In this document: positions 9,401-17,085 of the stretch, piece after piece | How the letters are laid out: each line of letters starts with the position of its first letter | How positions within the stretch are numbered: the first letter of the stretch is position 1 | Assembly: GCA_023212695.1 (NCBI GenBank) | Contig: JALCCG010000001.1 | Span: 310,001 to 374,000, forward strand | Direction: 5' to 3' | Source of the DNA: Sporisorium sorghi | Lineage: Eukaryota > Basidiomycota > Ustilaginomycetes > Ustilaginales > Ustilaginaceae | DNA: 64,000 nucleotides | Translations under genes and position numbers: made by a program | Notes under the pieces: generated by a model | Database searches by the model: none | The model's input: only the letters and a program-made list of their open reading frames with translations | What the model was told of the DNA's origin: nothing

Positions 9401-9764
9401 TAACAAATACGGAATAGCCGCGTAGATCGCTGTAAGTAATCGGTGTTGACTTGCGCAGCTCGGCGACATCAAATCCGTCAGCAGCCAGTGCTTGTCCAAA
9501 ATCGGAAAATCCGCCGTCAATAACCCAGTCTGCGGCACCTGCGGTCTGGGCATGAGCGTTGTCAAAAAGAATTTTCTTGCCGGCATTCTCATTTACCACT
9601 TTGGCAGCAATATAGGGTGCGGGATCATTCGGACCCTCGGCATGCACGGGTGCGAGAATCGCGCCTAGTTCCAGTTGAATCGTAAATGCCAAGGATACAG
9701 CAAGTCCAATCCCCAACCACTTCGTCCCGATCTTCTTTCCAAGTCCAACCAGCTTTCTGCTCAT
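6438..9764 (-). CDS. large secreted multidomain protein (GATase-like, OB-fold, Ig-like, twin C-terminal domains)
   Basis: 1108 residues with a signal peptide (charged start MSRKLVGLGKK, hydrophobic core, cleavage near APVHA-EG, about 43). Residues about 60-380 resemble a flavodoxin/GATase1-like fold (KKILFDNAHAQ, GYSVFVIAEPN, NGGSIFFIGDHYN). A beta-rich segment follows to about 530, then an OB-fold pair of the YhcR/DUF6359 type (about 540-740, LITVQGTVTTEPG, FYLQDATGGVYVY), two Ig-like/OmpL47-type segments (about 740-920) and two C-terminal repeats of about 95 residues (LWWGNNGSEFKLYEDGVLI; LWWGTNAAEYRLYENGVLI) like those ending Bacillus and Paenibacillus chitinases and phosphatases. It is probably an extracellular, wall- or polymer-associated enzyme, activity unknown. 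The ATG at 9764 follows GGGAGGG. It is divergent from the 5'-nucleotidase gene. Confidence 0.75.
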   Translation of the reverse strand: MSRKLVGLGKKIGTKWLGIGLAVSLAFTIQLELGAILAPVHAEGPNDPAPYIAAKVVNENAGKKILFDNAHAQTAGAADWVIDGGFSDFGQALAADGFDVAELRKSTPITYSDLRGYSVFVIAEPNIPFKQSEQAAMEQYVQNGGSIFFIGDHYNADRNKNRWDGSEAINGYRRGAWEDPAKGMSSEERNSEAMQEVVSSDWLADHFGVRFRYNALGDITANHIVEPDQAFGITEGVDGIAMHAGSTLAITDPTKAKGIVYLPQTNESWGNAVDQGVYNGGGMEEGPYVAVAKVGLGKAAFIGDSSPVEDATPKYLREETGAKKTTYDGFKEQDDAVLLVNMINWLADQESYTSLAQVGDLQLDEVTELHSFEAPQASTEPQSEPWSTPAAGYKWWDRSTFKPGSYGGATVSASPVYSFVHQSVLPNAAEFQIRVLIENLPANSTVTGFSAGIYLTGGTQVAMTQRADGTWPTGYGYGDTFSLTADSQGRAYKDLTIRVKPGTSGGANLRLRQNGNNLLTQSVTLGNVPAEPLPDAGSSIPELITIAEGRSKPEGSLITVQGTVTTEPGIYGGQTFYLQDATGGVYVYQSSTGFHQGDVVKLTASTTLYNTELELASPVLIEKVGTEELPEAVKVDSVNAANQGQLIALQQVKITNIITASPSGSFEFDAISASGVSNHVRVDVRTGLSLGDFPYEEGQIVNLQGVSSIFKDVYQLKVRGISDISLAQANVPPETSAALSEQPNSNGWFNRNVTLTLTATSSEPASTIYWLNDGAESEYPGPVVVDREGINVIQYYSSAGAVTEEVKTMEIKLDKTAPAVTLTQSGSRIGDVWEQDNLKFELHSTDEISGVITQKVLLDGQLIEEGQTISAKELGAGEHVIEYRVEDAAGNVASDRAVFQVKQPNAAAAPGIPVLSDNNGYNTGLRDGNYKVTMNLWWGNNGSEFKLYEDGVLIQTIPLKEASPSMQTASVDIKGKANGVYTYVGELVNAWGVSQSEPLRVTVTDASPGKPVLSHDNWDGDGSYLISANLWWGTNAAEYRLYENGVLIDTQALTNTSPGMQAAVTEIHDRAPGTYEYYAEWINAAGVTQSDRIQVRVGASGFKPQHAA

Positions 9765-9817
9765 AATTTCCCTCCCATGAGATTTAGAGTAGTTTTACCC
9801 CCTTATTTTGACATGTG

Positions 9818-9847
9818 ATTATTAGCTTAAAAGCCAGGTTACGTAAA
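9818..9847 (-). promoter_or_regulatory. candidate sigma-A promoter of the large secreted protein
   Basis: On the minus strand TTTACG (9842-9847) and TAATAA (from 9824) are separated by 17 bp, about 55 bp before the start codon. The match is moderate. No clear array of Pho boxes (TTAACA-like direct repeats) was found, although the neighbouring genes suggest phosphate control. Confidence 0.35.
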
Positions 9848-9985
9848 ATTAAAAGAAATTTATATGCCTATATCAGTTGAACTCATGAGTGTACACTAGG
9901 GGCAACCAATGAAGTGTTGTTCTTACGATCGCTGTTGTTCCCGGAATTCTCTGATTGCACTAATCCCATCATCGAGTAAACATAT

Positions 9986-10001
9986 GTTCACAAAGGTGAA
10001 C
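9986..10001. promoter_or_regulatory. 16-bp perfect palindrome, possible operator
   Basis: GTTCACAAAGGTGAAC is an inverted repeat of 6 bp around AAAG, in the 390-bp divergent region between the large secreted protein and the 5'-nucleotidase. It has no T-tract, so it is not a terminator. A TATAAT at 10093-10098 could be the -10 box of the rightward gene. The binding protein is unknown. Confidence 0.4.
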
Positions 10002-10154
10002 GCTAAGTAGCATAGGCTTCCGATACCGTTTTCTTTTCATCTGTGTTCTTCAAAAATAACACTGCGTTTACCATGACACGTAAGTAGTTGTATATAATAG
10101 CTGTATTCCATTTAAGTTCCACATTTATCTGATCAGCATGGGAGGCAGCCATTG

Positions 10155-11744
10155 ATGACATCTATGAATTCTATAAATCTGACGATTCTGCATACGAGCG
10201 ATATTCACGGTCACCTGTATCCGACCGATTACCGTGGCCCTGGCGACAAGCCGCTTGGCCTTGCCAAGCTGTCACGTCTGATTCAGAAAGAGAGAAGCCG
10301 AAGCACCAATCTGCTCCTGATTGACAACGGAGACTTGCTTCAAGGAACGCCGCTGATGTATCACTATGCCAAGTTAAACCGCCACGGTCTGCATCCTGCA
10401 GCCCGAGCGCTTCATGCACTAGGATATGATGCAGCTGTGCTTGGGAATCACGAATTCAACTACGGACAGGAGCTGCTTCGACAGGCGATCCGTGATTCCG
10501 ATTGTCCCTGGTTATCTGCTAACATTGTAAACAAGACTGACGGAAAGCCTGCATTCGGCAAGCCATATCGGATCTTTGAGCTTCCGCAAGGCATTCGCAT
10601 CGCCCTGCTCGGACTTACCACCCACTTTATTCCGAATTGGGAGGAGCCGAATCACATCGAAGGCTTGTCCTTTATTGATGCGCTGGATGCTGCCAAGTAC
10701 TGGGTAGACAAGATTCGTTCGACGGAACAGCCGGATGCGGTGATTTTGAGCTATCACGGGGGCTTCGAACGCGATCCCATGACTGGTGAAGCGACCGAAC
10801 CCTTAACCGGAGAAAATCAAGGCTATGCTATATGTGAAACAATCCAGGGTGTCGACATACTGCTCACCGGCCACCAGCACCGCCTGTTAAACGGGGAGAT
10901 TAACGGGGTAGTCATTACGCAGCCTGGCAGTGCCGGACAAGCGATTGCAAAGGTAGAGCTTGAATTTCAGGCGCTTCCAGAGAAGGGATGGCGGCTATCG
11001 GGCAAATCTTCCTCATTGCTTCTTGTAGATGAAGCGGATCAGGCGGATGAGGATTTTCTGGCTCTATTTGCTGAGGATGAACGGCAAACGCAGCATTGGC
11101 TCGATCAACCCATAGGCCGCACCGAGGGAGATCTCTCGATTCCCGATCCGTTCACAGCTCGCCAGGCAGATCATGCCTTTACGGAAATGATAAATCGGAT
11201 TCAGATGGAGGTGACCGGGGCTGAGCTCTCTCTGGCTGCCATCTTTACCAATGAAGCCAGAGGCTTCGGAGAAATCATTACCATGCGGGATGTGGTGTCC
11301 AACTACATTTATCCTAATACGTTAAAGGTTATCCGCATGAGGGGAAGCGACATCCTAGCCATGCTGGAGCAGACTGCTGAGTACTTTGAGGTGAATGAGA
11401 CTGGTGATGGACTGTGCATTGCGCCGTCTTATCTGGAGCCAAAGCCGCAGCATTTCAATTATGATATGTGGGAAGGTATCGACTATACGCTCGATATCTC
11501 AAGGCCCGCCGGGCAGCGGGTGATCAGATTGGAACGCCACGGAACGCCTGTGGATCCGGATGAAAGCTTCGAAGTTGTCATGAACAGCTACCGGGCTGGC
11601 GGTGGCGGTAACTTCGACATGCTGAAGGACGCGCCTGTGGTTCGTGAAATTCCGACCGATATGACAGAGATTCTTGCAGATTACATTTCCCGGGTGGGCG
11701 TGATCCAGGCGACTTGCAATCATAATTGGGAGGTTGTTTACTGA
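10155..11744 (+). CDS. cytosolic bifunctional UDP-sugar hydrolase/5'-nucleotidase (YunD-like)
   Basis: 529 residues with the two-domain 5'-nucleotidase architecture. The N-terminal metallophosphatase has the metal-binding blocks HTSDIHGHL, DNGDLLQG, LGNHEFNYG, SYHGG and LTGHQHR. The C-terminal substrate domain ends in NSYRAGGGGNFDML, where YRAGGGG and the following Phe contact the nucleotide base. There is no signal peptide, as in Bacillus YunD, so it acts inside the cell on nucleotides or related phosphoesters. GGAGG at 10141-10145 fits the ATG at 10155; a TTG at 10152 is also possible. It is the only long plus-strand gene before 30 kb. It is divergent from the secreted protein and next to the phn importer, consistent with a phosphorus-salvage region. 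Confidence 0.9.
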   Translation: MTSMNSINLTILHTSDIHGHLYPTDYRGPGDKPLGLAKLSRLIQKERSRSTNLLLIDNGDLLQGTPLMYHYAKLNRHGLHPAARALHALGYDAAVLGNHEFNYGQELLRQAIRDSDCPWLSANIVNKTDGKPAFGKPYRIFELPQGIRIALLGLTTHFIPNWEEPNHIEGLSFIDALDAAKYWVDKIRSTEQPDAVILSYHGGFERDPMTGEATEPLTGENQGYAICETIQGVDILLTGHQHRLLNGEINGVVITQPGSAGQAIAKVELEFQALPEKGWRLSGKSSSLLLVDEADQADEDFLALFAEDERQTQHWLDQPIGRTEGDLSIPDPFTARQADHAFTEMINRIQMEVTGAELSLAAIFTNEARGFGEIITMRDVVSNYIYPNTLKVIRMRGSDILAMLEQTAEYFEVNETGDGLCIAPSYLEPKPQHFNYDMWEGIDYTLDISRPAGQRVIRLERHGTPVDPDESFEVVMNSYRAGGGGNFDMLKDAPVVREIPTDMTEILADYISRVGVIQATCNHNWEVVY

Positions 11745-11784
11745 GCTTATTAGGCAGTCTCTTCCCCTAAATCCACAATGAAAA

Positions 11785-11825
11785 AGGCGGCGCCAGAGAC
11801 ACATTCTCTGACGTCGCCCTTTTTC
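11785..11825 (+). terminator. intrinsic terminator of the 5'-nucleotidase gene
   Basis: GGCGGCG...AGAGA and TCTCT...CGTCGCC pair around ACACAT, followed by CTTTTT on the plus strand and preceded by AAAAA. It also serves as a convergent barrier for phnE transcription on the minus strand. Confidence 0.8.
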
Positions 11826-11914
11826 AGTTAAAGTTGGCGGCGAATTTCCTCATCGGAAACGCCGAATTAGTTGCTTTTAGGGCAACTAGGCAGCACCAGC
11901 AGCCTGTCTCCCGC

Positions 11915-12721
11915 TTATCCTTTTACCAGCTTAGTCCGAAGCTTGTTGGATATCCACTCGATGATCAGAATCAGTATAACCAATCCGATCAGAATCGCCC
12001 CGACCTGATTCCACTTATACCCGTTCATGGCAAAGATCAGCGGGGCACCGATCCCTCCTGCTCCAACCAAGCCCAGGATAGATGCTTCGCGCATATTCAT
12101 ATCGAACCGGTAAATCATTACCGAGAGGAACAACGACATCAATTGCGGCAAGATGCCGTAGCGTACTTTTTCAAAGGTCGTGCAACCAATCGAGGTCATG
12201 GACTCAAGCACCTTGGTATCGAGCTCCTCAATAGCATCCACATACAGCTTGGACAGCATTCCGACCGACGTAATCCCTATCGTCATTACGCCTGAGAACG
12301 GTCCAGGACCGGAGACGCGGATGAACATCAAGCCATACACGAGGGCAGGAATCGTCCGGATGAAGATCAGCAGCAGGCGGGTAAGCCAAGCCACCGGCTT
12401 GGGTACGATATTCGAAGCAGCCAGAAAGGCAAGCGGAACGGATAAGATCGCCCCTACAATGGTCCCCAAAAATGCAATGGCTACCGTCTCAAGCAGTAAA
12501 TACAGTACGCTCTGTTTTGAAACGCTCAAGAGCAAGTTCAAGTCAGGATTCAAAATTCCCGTTATTATATTCTGAGCGATTTTGAGACCGCTCTGATTGA
12601 TATCCTTCAAATTAACAGCAGCAAGCGACCAAGCAAACAGTGAAATAATAATCACCGTAAGCGTCAGCACATACCGCATATTACGAGGTTGGGCCTGAAG
12701 TTGCTTCTCAATCGTCGTCAC
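11915..12721 (-). CDS. phnE: phosphonate ABC transporter permease PhnE (second copy)
   Basis: 268 residues with about six membrane helices and the ABC permease EAA-type loop (LESMTSIGCTTFEKVRYGILP), then EASILGLVGAGGIGAPL typical of PhnE. It forms the membrane channel together with the paralogue encoded just upstream. The start at 12721 is 22 bp after that gene. It is the last gene of phnD-phnC-phnE-phnE and is convergent with the 5'-nucleotidase across the terminator at 11785. No C-P lyase (phnGHIJKLM) genes are in the window, so the imported substrate could be phosphonate, phosphite or a phosphate ester. Confidence 0.9.
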   Translation of the reverse strand: MTTIEKQLQAQPRNMRYVLTLTVIIISLFAWSLAAVNLKDINQSGLKIAQNIITGILNPDLNLLLSVSKQSVLYLLLETVAIAFLGTIVGAILSVPLAFLAASNIVPKPVAWLTRLLLIFIRTIPALVYGLMFIRVSGPGPFSGVMTIGITSVGMLSKLYVDAIEELDTKVLESMTSIGCTTFEKVRYGILPQLMSLFLSVMIYRFDMNMREASILGLVGAGGIGAPLIFAMNGYKWNQVGAILIGLVILILIIEWISNKLRTKLVKG

Positions 12722-12743
12722 TAAACTAACCTCCTCTCTTTCA

Positions 12744-13559
12744 TCAAATCAGTTTTTTACGGAAATGCTCACTAGTCGTCTCGATCAGATAAACCGTGAT
12801 GACCAATGCCAAAATGATCATCCCTACATTCTGATAATCACGCCAGCCCAAATCTTCTTTAATCAACAGACCAACTCCGCCTGCACCCACGTATCCCAGG
12901 ATCGCCGCATAACGTACATTCCCCTCAAAGCAGAACAGCGAATTGGACAAATAGCTTGGCAGCACCTGTGGAAACATGGCATAGCGAAATGCCTGAATTC
13001 TTGTCATACCGATGGATTCCATCGCTTCAAATGGACCCATATCCACATTTTCGATCTGCTCATACAGCAGCTTGCCTACATAAGACAGCGTAAACAGCAG
13101 AATGGCTACCACGCCCGCGGTTGGCCCCAAGCCAAAGATAAAGGTAGCAATCAAGGCGGTGACCAGGGTTGGCAAGGTACGCAGCAGACTCAGAATAATC
13201 TTAAAGAAGGCTGTCACCAACCGGTTTGGAACGACATTGGAGGAGGCCAAAATCGCTATAGGCAGCGCAAGCAGCGCGCCGATCATGGAGCCGATAAGCG
13301 ACATCTGCAGGGTGTCTACAAGCGCCCCCCACAATTTAGGAAAGTACGCCCAATCCGGCGGAAACATTTCGCCAATCATCCCGAACAGCTTGCCTATTCG
13401 CACAAACAACACGTTTAGATTAAAATTCGTAAATTCCACGGACAGAGCAACTGCCACAAGGAGGAGCAATAGAATCAGTGGTGTGCGGGAGCGTTTCTCC
13501 AGAACGATCTTGCCGTTCGGAAGAGCAACCTTTTTAGGTGGAAATAGTTTGTCATACAT
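12744..13559 (-). CDS. phnE: phosphonate ABC transporter permease PhnE (first copy)
   Basis: 271 residues from the ATG at 13559. A frame extending a further 48 codons upstream is only an overlap with phnC. About six membrane helices, the cytoplasmic loop FEAMESIGMTRIQAFRYAMFP and the PhnE signature AAILGYVGAGGVGLLI. The soluble N-terminal tail (KLFPPKKVALPNGKI) is longer than in the second copy. The start overlaps the phnC stop by 8 bp (TATGTATGA), so the two are translationally coupled. Paralogy of the two permeases suggests a heterodimeric channel. Confidence 0.9.
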   Translation of the reverse strand: MYDKLFPPKKVALPNGKIVLEKRSRTPLILLLLLVAVALSVEFTNFNLNVLFVRIGKLFGMIGEMFPPDWAYFPKLWGALVDTLQMSLIGSMIGALLALPIAILASSNVVPNRLVTAFFKIILSLLRTLPTLVTALIATFIFGLGPTAGVVAILLFTLSYVGKLLYEQIENVDMGPFEAMESIGMTRIQAFRYAMFPQVLPSYLSNSLFCFEGNVRYAAILGYVGAGGVGLLIKEDLGWRDYQNVGMIILALVITVYLIETTSEHFRKKLI

Positions 13560-14337
13560 AAGCAATCTCGGCCTCCGCTTGGACTGACATCTCCTCCTCA
13601 AAACGGCCGCCGTAAATTTCGCCAAGTACTGCCGTTGTGACCCCGGAAGCCTCCCCGTCAAAAACAACCTCGCCCTGGCGAATGCCAATAATGCGGTCGG
13701 CATATTCCAGTGCTACCTCGACATGGTGAATATTCATAATCACCGAGATGTTCATCTCCTGATTAATACGTTTGAAATCATCCATGACCATCCGGGATGT
13801 CACCGGATCAAGCGAGGCAATCGGCTCATCCGCCAGAATAATATCCGGATTCTGAGCAAGCGTCCGCGCCAGTGCTACCCGCTGCTGCTGACCGCCGGAC
13901 AACTGATCCACACGCATATATGCCTTATCAAGGATGCCTACTTTATCTAATGCCTCCAGCGCCTTGATCTTATGATCCTTAGTGAAGATTCCAGTCAGCT
14001 TGCGCCACAACGGCAGATCTGGGACAAAGGAAACCAGTACATTCTTGATTACAGAAGTTCTTGTCACCAGATTAAAGGATTGAAAAATCATGCCGATTCT
14101 CCGGCGGAACCGGCGAACCTGGCTGCCCTTCAGCTTCCCTACATCTATGCCATCCACATTGAGCTGGCCTCCGGTAATCTCATGCATTCGATTAATGCAA
14201 CGGATCAGTGTAGACTTCCCCGCACCGGAGAGACCGATGATGGCGACGAATTCGCCCTGCTCGATGGACAGATTAATATTTTTCAAGGCTGTAGTTCCGT
14301 TTGCGTATTTTTTCTCCACCTGTTTGAATTCAATCAT
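13552..14337 (-). CDS. phnC: phosphonate ABC transporter ATP-binding protein PhnC
   Basis: 261 residues, a single nucleotide-binding domain: Walker A GLSGAGKST (35-43), Q-loop FQSFNL, signature LSGGQQQRVA, Walker B IILADEPIASLD, and the switch His in MNIHH. Alignment over the whole length fits PhnC. It powers import through the PhnE pair using substrate delivered by PhnD. The ATG at 14337 follows a GGAG site in the 120-bp gap after phnD. Confidence 0.92.
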   Translation of the reverse strand: MIEFKQVEKKYANGTTALKNINLSIEQGEFVAIIGLSGAGKSTLIRCINRMHEITGGQLNVDGIDVGKLKGSQVRRFRRRIGMIFQSFNLVTRTSVIKNVLVSFVPDLPLWRKLTGIFTKDHKIKALEALDKVGILDKAYMRVDQLSGGQQQRVALARTLAQNPDIILADEPIASLDPVTSRMVMDDFKRINQEMNISVIMNIHHVEVALEYADRIIGIRQGEVVFDGEASGVTTAVLGEIYGGRFEEEMSVQAEAEIAYV

Positions 14338-14458
14338 GGCATATAAGCTCCGATCCTTTAGTCTGCGTAAAAACGTGAAAAAATGAGGGCATCACGTTGC
14401 CATGATGCACTCATTTCATTCCAAAGCTTCCGTCTAACTTCCTCGCCTTGATCGTGGA

Positions 14459-15559
14459 TTACTGCTTTTGACTCTTGATCAGCTCTTGAGCCTTGCGCTC
14501 GTTGTCGTAATCCGAGGATTTTGCTTCTTGGTAGCCTTCATGACTGTACACGGCGATAACTTCTTTTCCTTTGTCTGTTTGAGCAATGGCGATAAAGGCC
14601 TTTTGCAATGCAGACTTGAATTGATCATCCATCAGCGAAGAGTTTTTGCTTACGCTGATTGTATCGTTATAGATTCCTTGCGTAACTCCGATCACATTCG
14701 TCTCATCCCAGATCGAAGCGGAACGGCTGAACTCGGTTGTCCATTTTTCTTCATAATCTCTTCTTGCATCAGCAAAAGCTACAATGATATCCACTTGACC
14801 AGCCGCCAGACGGGCGAACGAGCTTCCGTAAGAGTCCGAAGTCACCACATGTTTCAGATCGGTGATGCTCTTGTTGTAGTTATTTTGAAGCCACAGTGTT
14901 GGGTAAATGTAACCCGCGGAAGAAGAGGTGGACATTACTGCCCAGTTTGCACTGTCCAGGTCTTCCCAAGTCAAGGATTCGCCTGCATTTACCTTAGCTG
15001 CCAGCTCTTTACCTTTATCCGTTGGGCCAGCAATGGCAATCGAACGGTAGTAGGTTGCTTGCTCGTCTGTAGGTGCCGTCGGTTTATTGTCGTTCCAATC
15101 CTTCGGATTGTCGGAATCGTTGGACAGACCCGCACGAGTAGCAGTCAGAATCACATCTGCACCGTCATCATACAGGGCATACGTTCCGCCCGGGATGAAC
15201 CCGATGTCCGTCGTCCCTGCCGTCAAAGCCTCACCAACCGCCTCATAAGTCGTACCTACATCGATCGTAACCTTTTCCACATTGTAGCCTTCCGTAGCCA
15301 ATTGCTCTTTGAGAAGATCCTTCAATGGATCTGTTGCCGTAATGATTTGGTCTGGGTCCTTGGATGGAACGAAGCTGACCTTAAGCTCCTTGATCTCTGT
15401 TGCAGAAGGTGTTGATTCTTGCGCCGTATTCGTCTGAGGTGCAGGCGTCGTATTATCCGCTGCTGCTCCGTTGTTTGCCGTGTTTCCGTTAGAACCGCAT
15501 CCTGCAAGAAGGCCTACGCCTAATGCAAATACTGCAGTTAACATCCATCTGTTTTTCAC
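14459..15559 (-). CDS. phnD: phosphonate ABC transporter substrate-binding lipoprotein PhnD
   Basis: 366 residues from a GTG at 15559 that follows GGGGGT with 8-nt spacing; a longer frame up to 15691 lacks a better site and would put the signal peptide in the wrong place. The lipobox LAGC places the lipidated Cys at residue 21, followed by an Asn/Thr/Pro-rich tether. The type II periplasmic-binding fold begins at ELKVSFVPSKDPDQI and includes TTYEAVGEALTAGTTDIGFI and MSTSSSAGYIYPTLWL, both typical of the phosphate/phosphite/phosphonate-binding PhnD family. It is the first gene of the importer operon. Confidence 0.92.
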   Translation of the reverse strand: MKNRWMLTAVFALGVGLLAGCGSNGNTANNGAAADNTTPAPQTNTAQESTPSATEIKELKVSFVPSKDPDQIITATDPLKDLLKEQLATEGYNVEKVTIDVGTTYEAVGEALTAGTTDIGFIPGGTYALYDDGADVILTATRAGLSNDSDNPKDWNDNKPTAPTDEQATYYRSIAIAGPTDKGKELAAKVNAGESLTWEDLDSANWAVMSTSSSAGYIYPTLWLQNNYNKSITDLKHVVTSDSYGSSFARLAAGQVDIIVAFADARRDYEEKWTTEFSRSASIWDETNVIGVTQGIYNDTISVSKNSSLMDDQFKSALQKAFIAIAQTDKGKEVIAVYSHEGYQEAKSSDYDNERKAQELIKSQKQ

Positions 15560-15762
15560 TATCAAATACCCCCACTTTTTATAATTCGGATTCACCGAGT
15601 GTCTAGCCTCTCCTTTTGCAAACCCAAATTCATCATACAAGCCTATTGTTATCGAATGATTATCTACCTGTAAAAAATTTGAAACACTCATTTACATAGA
15701 GTTAACCTTATGAAAACAAATCTCTGGGGGATGGGACAAAATCTAACTCGTAGCTTGCAGTC

Positions 15763-15808
15763 AAAAAAAAGACTCCCAAAGGAGAGCCCCGCAAAAGTCT
15801 CGTTTTTT
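15763..15808. terminator. hairpin between DUF998 operon and phnD
   Basis: AGACT (15770-15774) pairs with AGTCT (15796-15800), with GGGAG/CTCTCC pairing inside, and runs of eight A's and six T's on the flanks. It functions in either direction. It lies about 205 bp before phnD, so it either ends the upstream operon or acts in the phnD leader. Confidence 0.65.
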
Positions 15809-15851
15809 GTTAAACAAGTGTTCCGAATTGAAAAATCTACGGTATTGCTGC

Positions 15852-15894
15852 AAAAAAAAGCAGTCCATCCTCAACTGGGGGCGGGCTGCTTTTG
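15852..15894. terminator. intrinsic terminator 3' of the DUF998 gene
   Basis: AAAAAGCAGTCC and GGGCTGCTTTT form the stem, with T-runs available on both strands. It is about 85 bp after the DUF998 stop at 15980 and 45 bp before the second hairpin, giving a tandem terminator pair. Confidence 0.7.
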
Positions 15895-15979
15895 TTCGTT
15901 AATTTGACCATCTGCTTTACATTCACTACGAAAGCGGTGAGGTGAACTTGTATACGCATAGAAACGCTATTTACCTCGA

Positions 15980-16648
15980 TTACATTTTTTTAGAAGCTCC
16001 GAGCTTGGTTGCATGAATCCCTACAATAGTCAGCCACGCAATGTCCGCCAAGATTAAGAATCGTCCGAACATACCGGCCAAAACCCCCGGTCCAAATTGC
16101 CCGTCTTGCGGAATTTGAAGCACAAATAGGAGCATCGCAACGATTGCAATAATCGCGCTAGTGAGCAGCACTCTCTTCATAGGACGCCAAACATCAAGTC
16201 GGCTTAACGAAAGACTAATCAATAATGCGGCTACCGGCGTGTAGTCCAGCATCGCTCCGATTGAGTGCATGCTGCCGCTAAATGTAGCATCATCAGGACT
16301 AACCGTGATAGGATCGGTCACGAAGATGCCCGCGATTATAACGCCTATTGCACTGATCCCAAGAATAACAAGTCCTATGTATCCCGTAACCGTGCGAATA
16401 TGCGGGAAAATCGTAATTGCTACACTGATTTGAGCAAGAGCCAGCAGCCCAAAAGCCAGGTGCATCATCCAACCAAAGTCGCCAAGAGCATATTCGCTGG
16501 TAAAACGCCATGTCGGGTCAAATTCGGGCTCCAGCAAATGAAGGCTGCTTAGGAGAAGCACGAACAATCCTCCAGCGATGATCGACGCAAGGGCGAACCT
16601 GGAGCCCGTCATCGTTAAAGATTTTACCATGACCAACTGCTTAGCCAA
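15980..16648 (-). CDS. DUF998 integral membrane protein
   Basis: 222 residues with about six hydrophobic helices (for example LASIIAGGLFVLLLSSL, YIGLVILGISAIGVIIAGIF, LLISLSLSRL, LLTSAIIAIVAMLLFVL). The conserved HSIGAMLDYTP stretch is typical of DUF998. Function is unknown. Its start overlaps the previous gene by 8 bp (16641-16648), so it is co-translated as the last gene of the ArsR-led operon. It probably shares the operon's regulation; nothing more specific can be said. Confidence 0.8.
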   Translation of the reverse strand: MAKQLVMVKSLTMTGSRFALASIIAGGLFVLLLSSLHLLEPEFDPTWRFTSEYALGDFGWMMHLAFGLLALAQISVAITIFPHIRTVTGYIGLVILGISAIGVIIAGIFVTDPITVSPDDATFSGSMHSIGAMLDYTPVAALLISLSLSRLDVWRPMKRVLLTSAIIAIVAMLLFVLQIPQDGQFGPGVLAGMFGRFLILADIAWLTIVGIHATKLGASKKM

Positions 16649-17072
16649 TGCCTATCCCTCCTGCTGGCGAGACCCTCATCATCGTCGATTCATAGCCTCC
16701 CTCGCCGGAATAATGCCATGCTCCCGAATGGGAGTTTCCGTCAGAGCGGAATGTCCCTTTATAATAGTTAAGTGATCCTTTGTCTCCAGCCCAAATGACG
16801 AGTGAATCCCCTTCCAACTCATAAGCATAATCGAAGGTATTGCCTAACGTATCGTAATATCGGGACCGAATATCCGGACTCTTGCTTTCGCCGAAGGGTT
16901 TTAAATGCCCAATCATCTCGATCCCTTTCACTTCTTGTCCATTCTGGGAAAGATGGACGCGTTGTATCAAAAAGTGTCCACCTTCCATCCACTCGTAGGT
17001 TACTGTTCCTTCTGCTCCGCCGCTGATTTGCCAAGAACCGACTAGTCGATCAAGCGTCTGAAGATTCGTCAT
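16641..17072 (-). CDS. DUF1579/nitrobindin-like small barrel protein
   Basis: 143 residues: LDRLVGSWQISGGAEGTVTY then EWMEGGHFLIQRVHL, GIEMIGHLKPFGES and RYYDTLGNTFDYAYEL. This is the pattern of DUF1579 and related 10-stranded beta-barrels that bind small hydrophobic or heme-like ligands. A Gly/Ile-rich tail ends it. It lies 13 bp after the SRPBCC/hydrolase gene and overlaps the DUF998 gene. In many Gram-positives such proteins travel with ArsR and SRPBCC genes, as here. The ligand is unknown. Confidence 0.7.
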   Translation of the reverse strand: MTNLQTLDRLVGSWQISGGAEGTVTYEWMEGGHFLIQRVHLSQNGQEVKGIEMIGHLKPFGESKSPDIRSRYYDTLGNTFDYAYELEGDSLVIWAGDKGSLNYYKGTFRSDGNSHSGAWHYSGEGGYESTMMRVSPAGGIGIG

Positions 17073-17085
17073 GCTCCCATCCTCC

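Noticed and set aside
9765..10154. Pho-box arrays between the two divergent phosphorus genes
   Set aside because: Only scattered TTTACG/TTAA-like hexamers are present, not spaced as the 11-bp-period direct repeats of PhoP sites.
13560..13703. N-terminal extension of the first PhnE
   Set aside because: Lies entirely inside phnC; the ATG at 13559 matches the family start and overlaps the phnC stop as in coupled operons.
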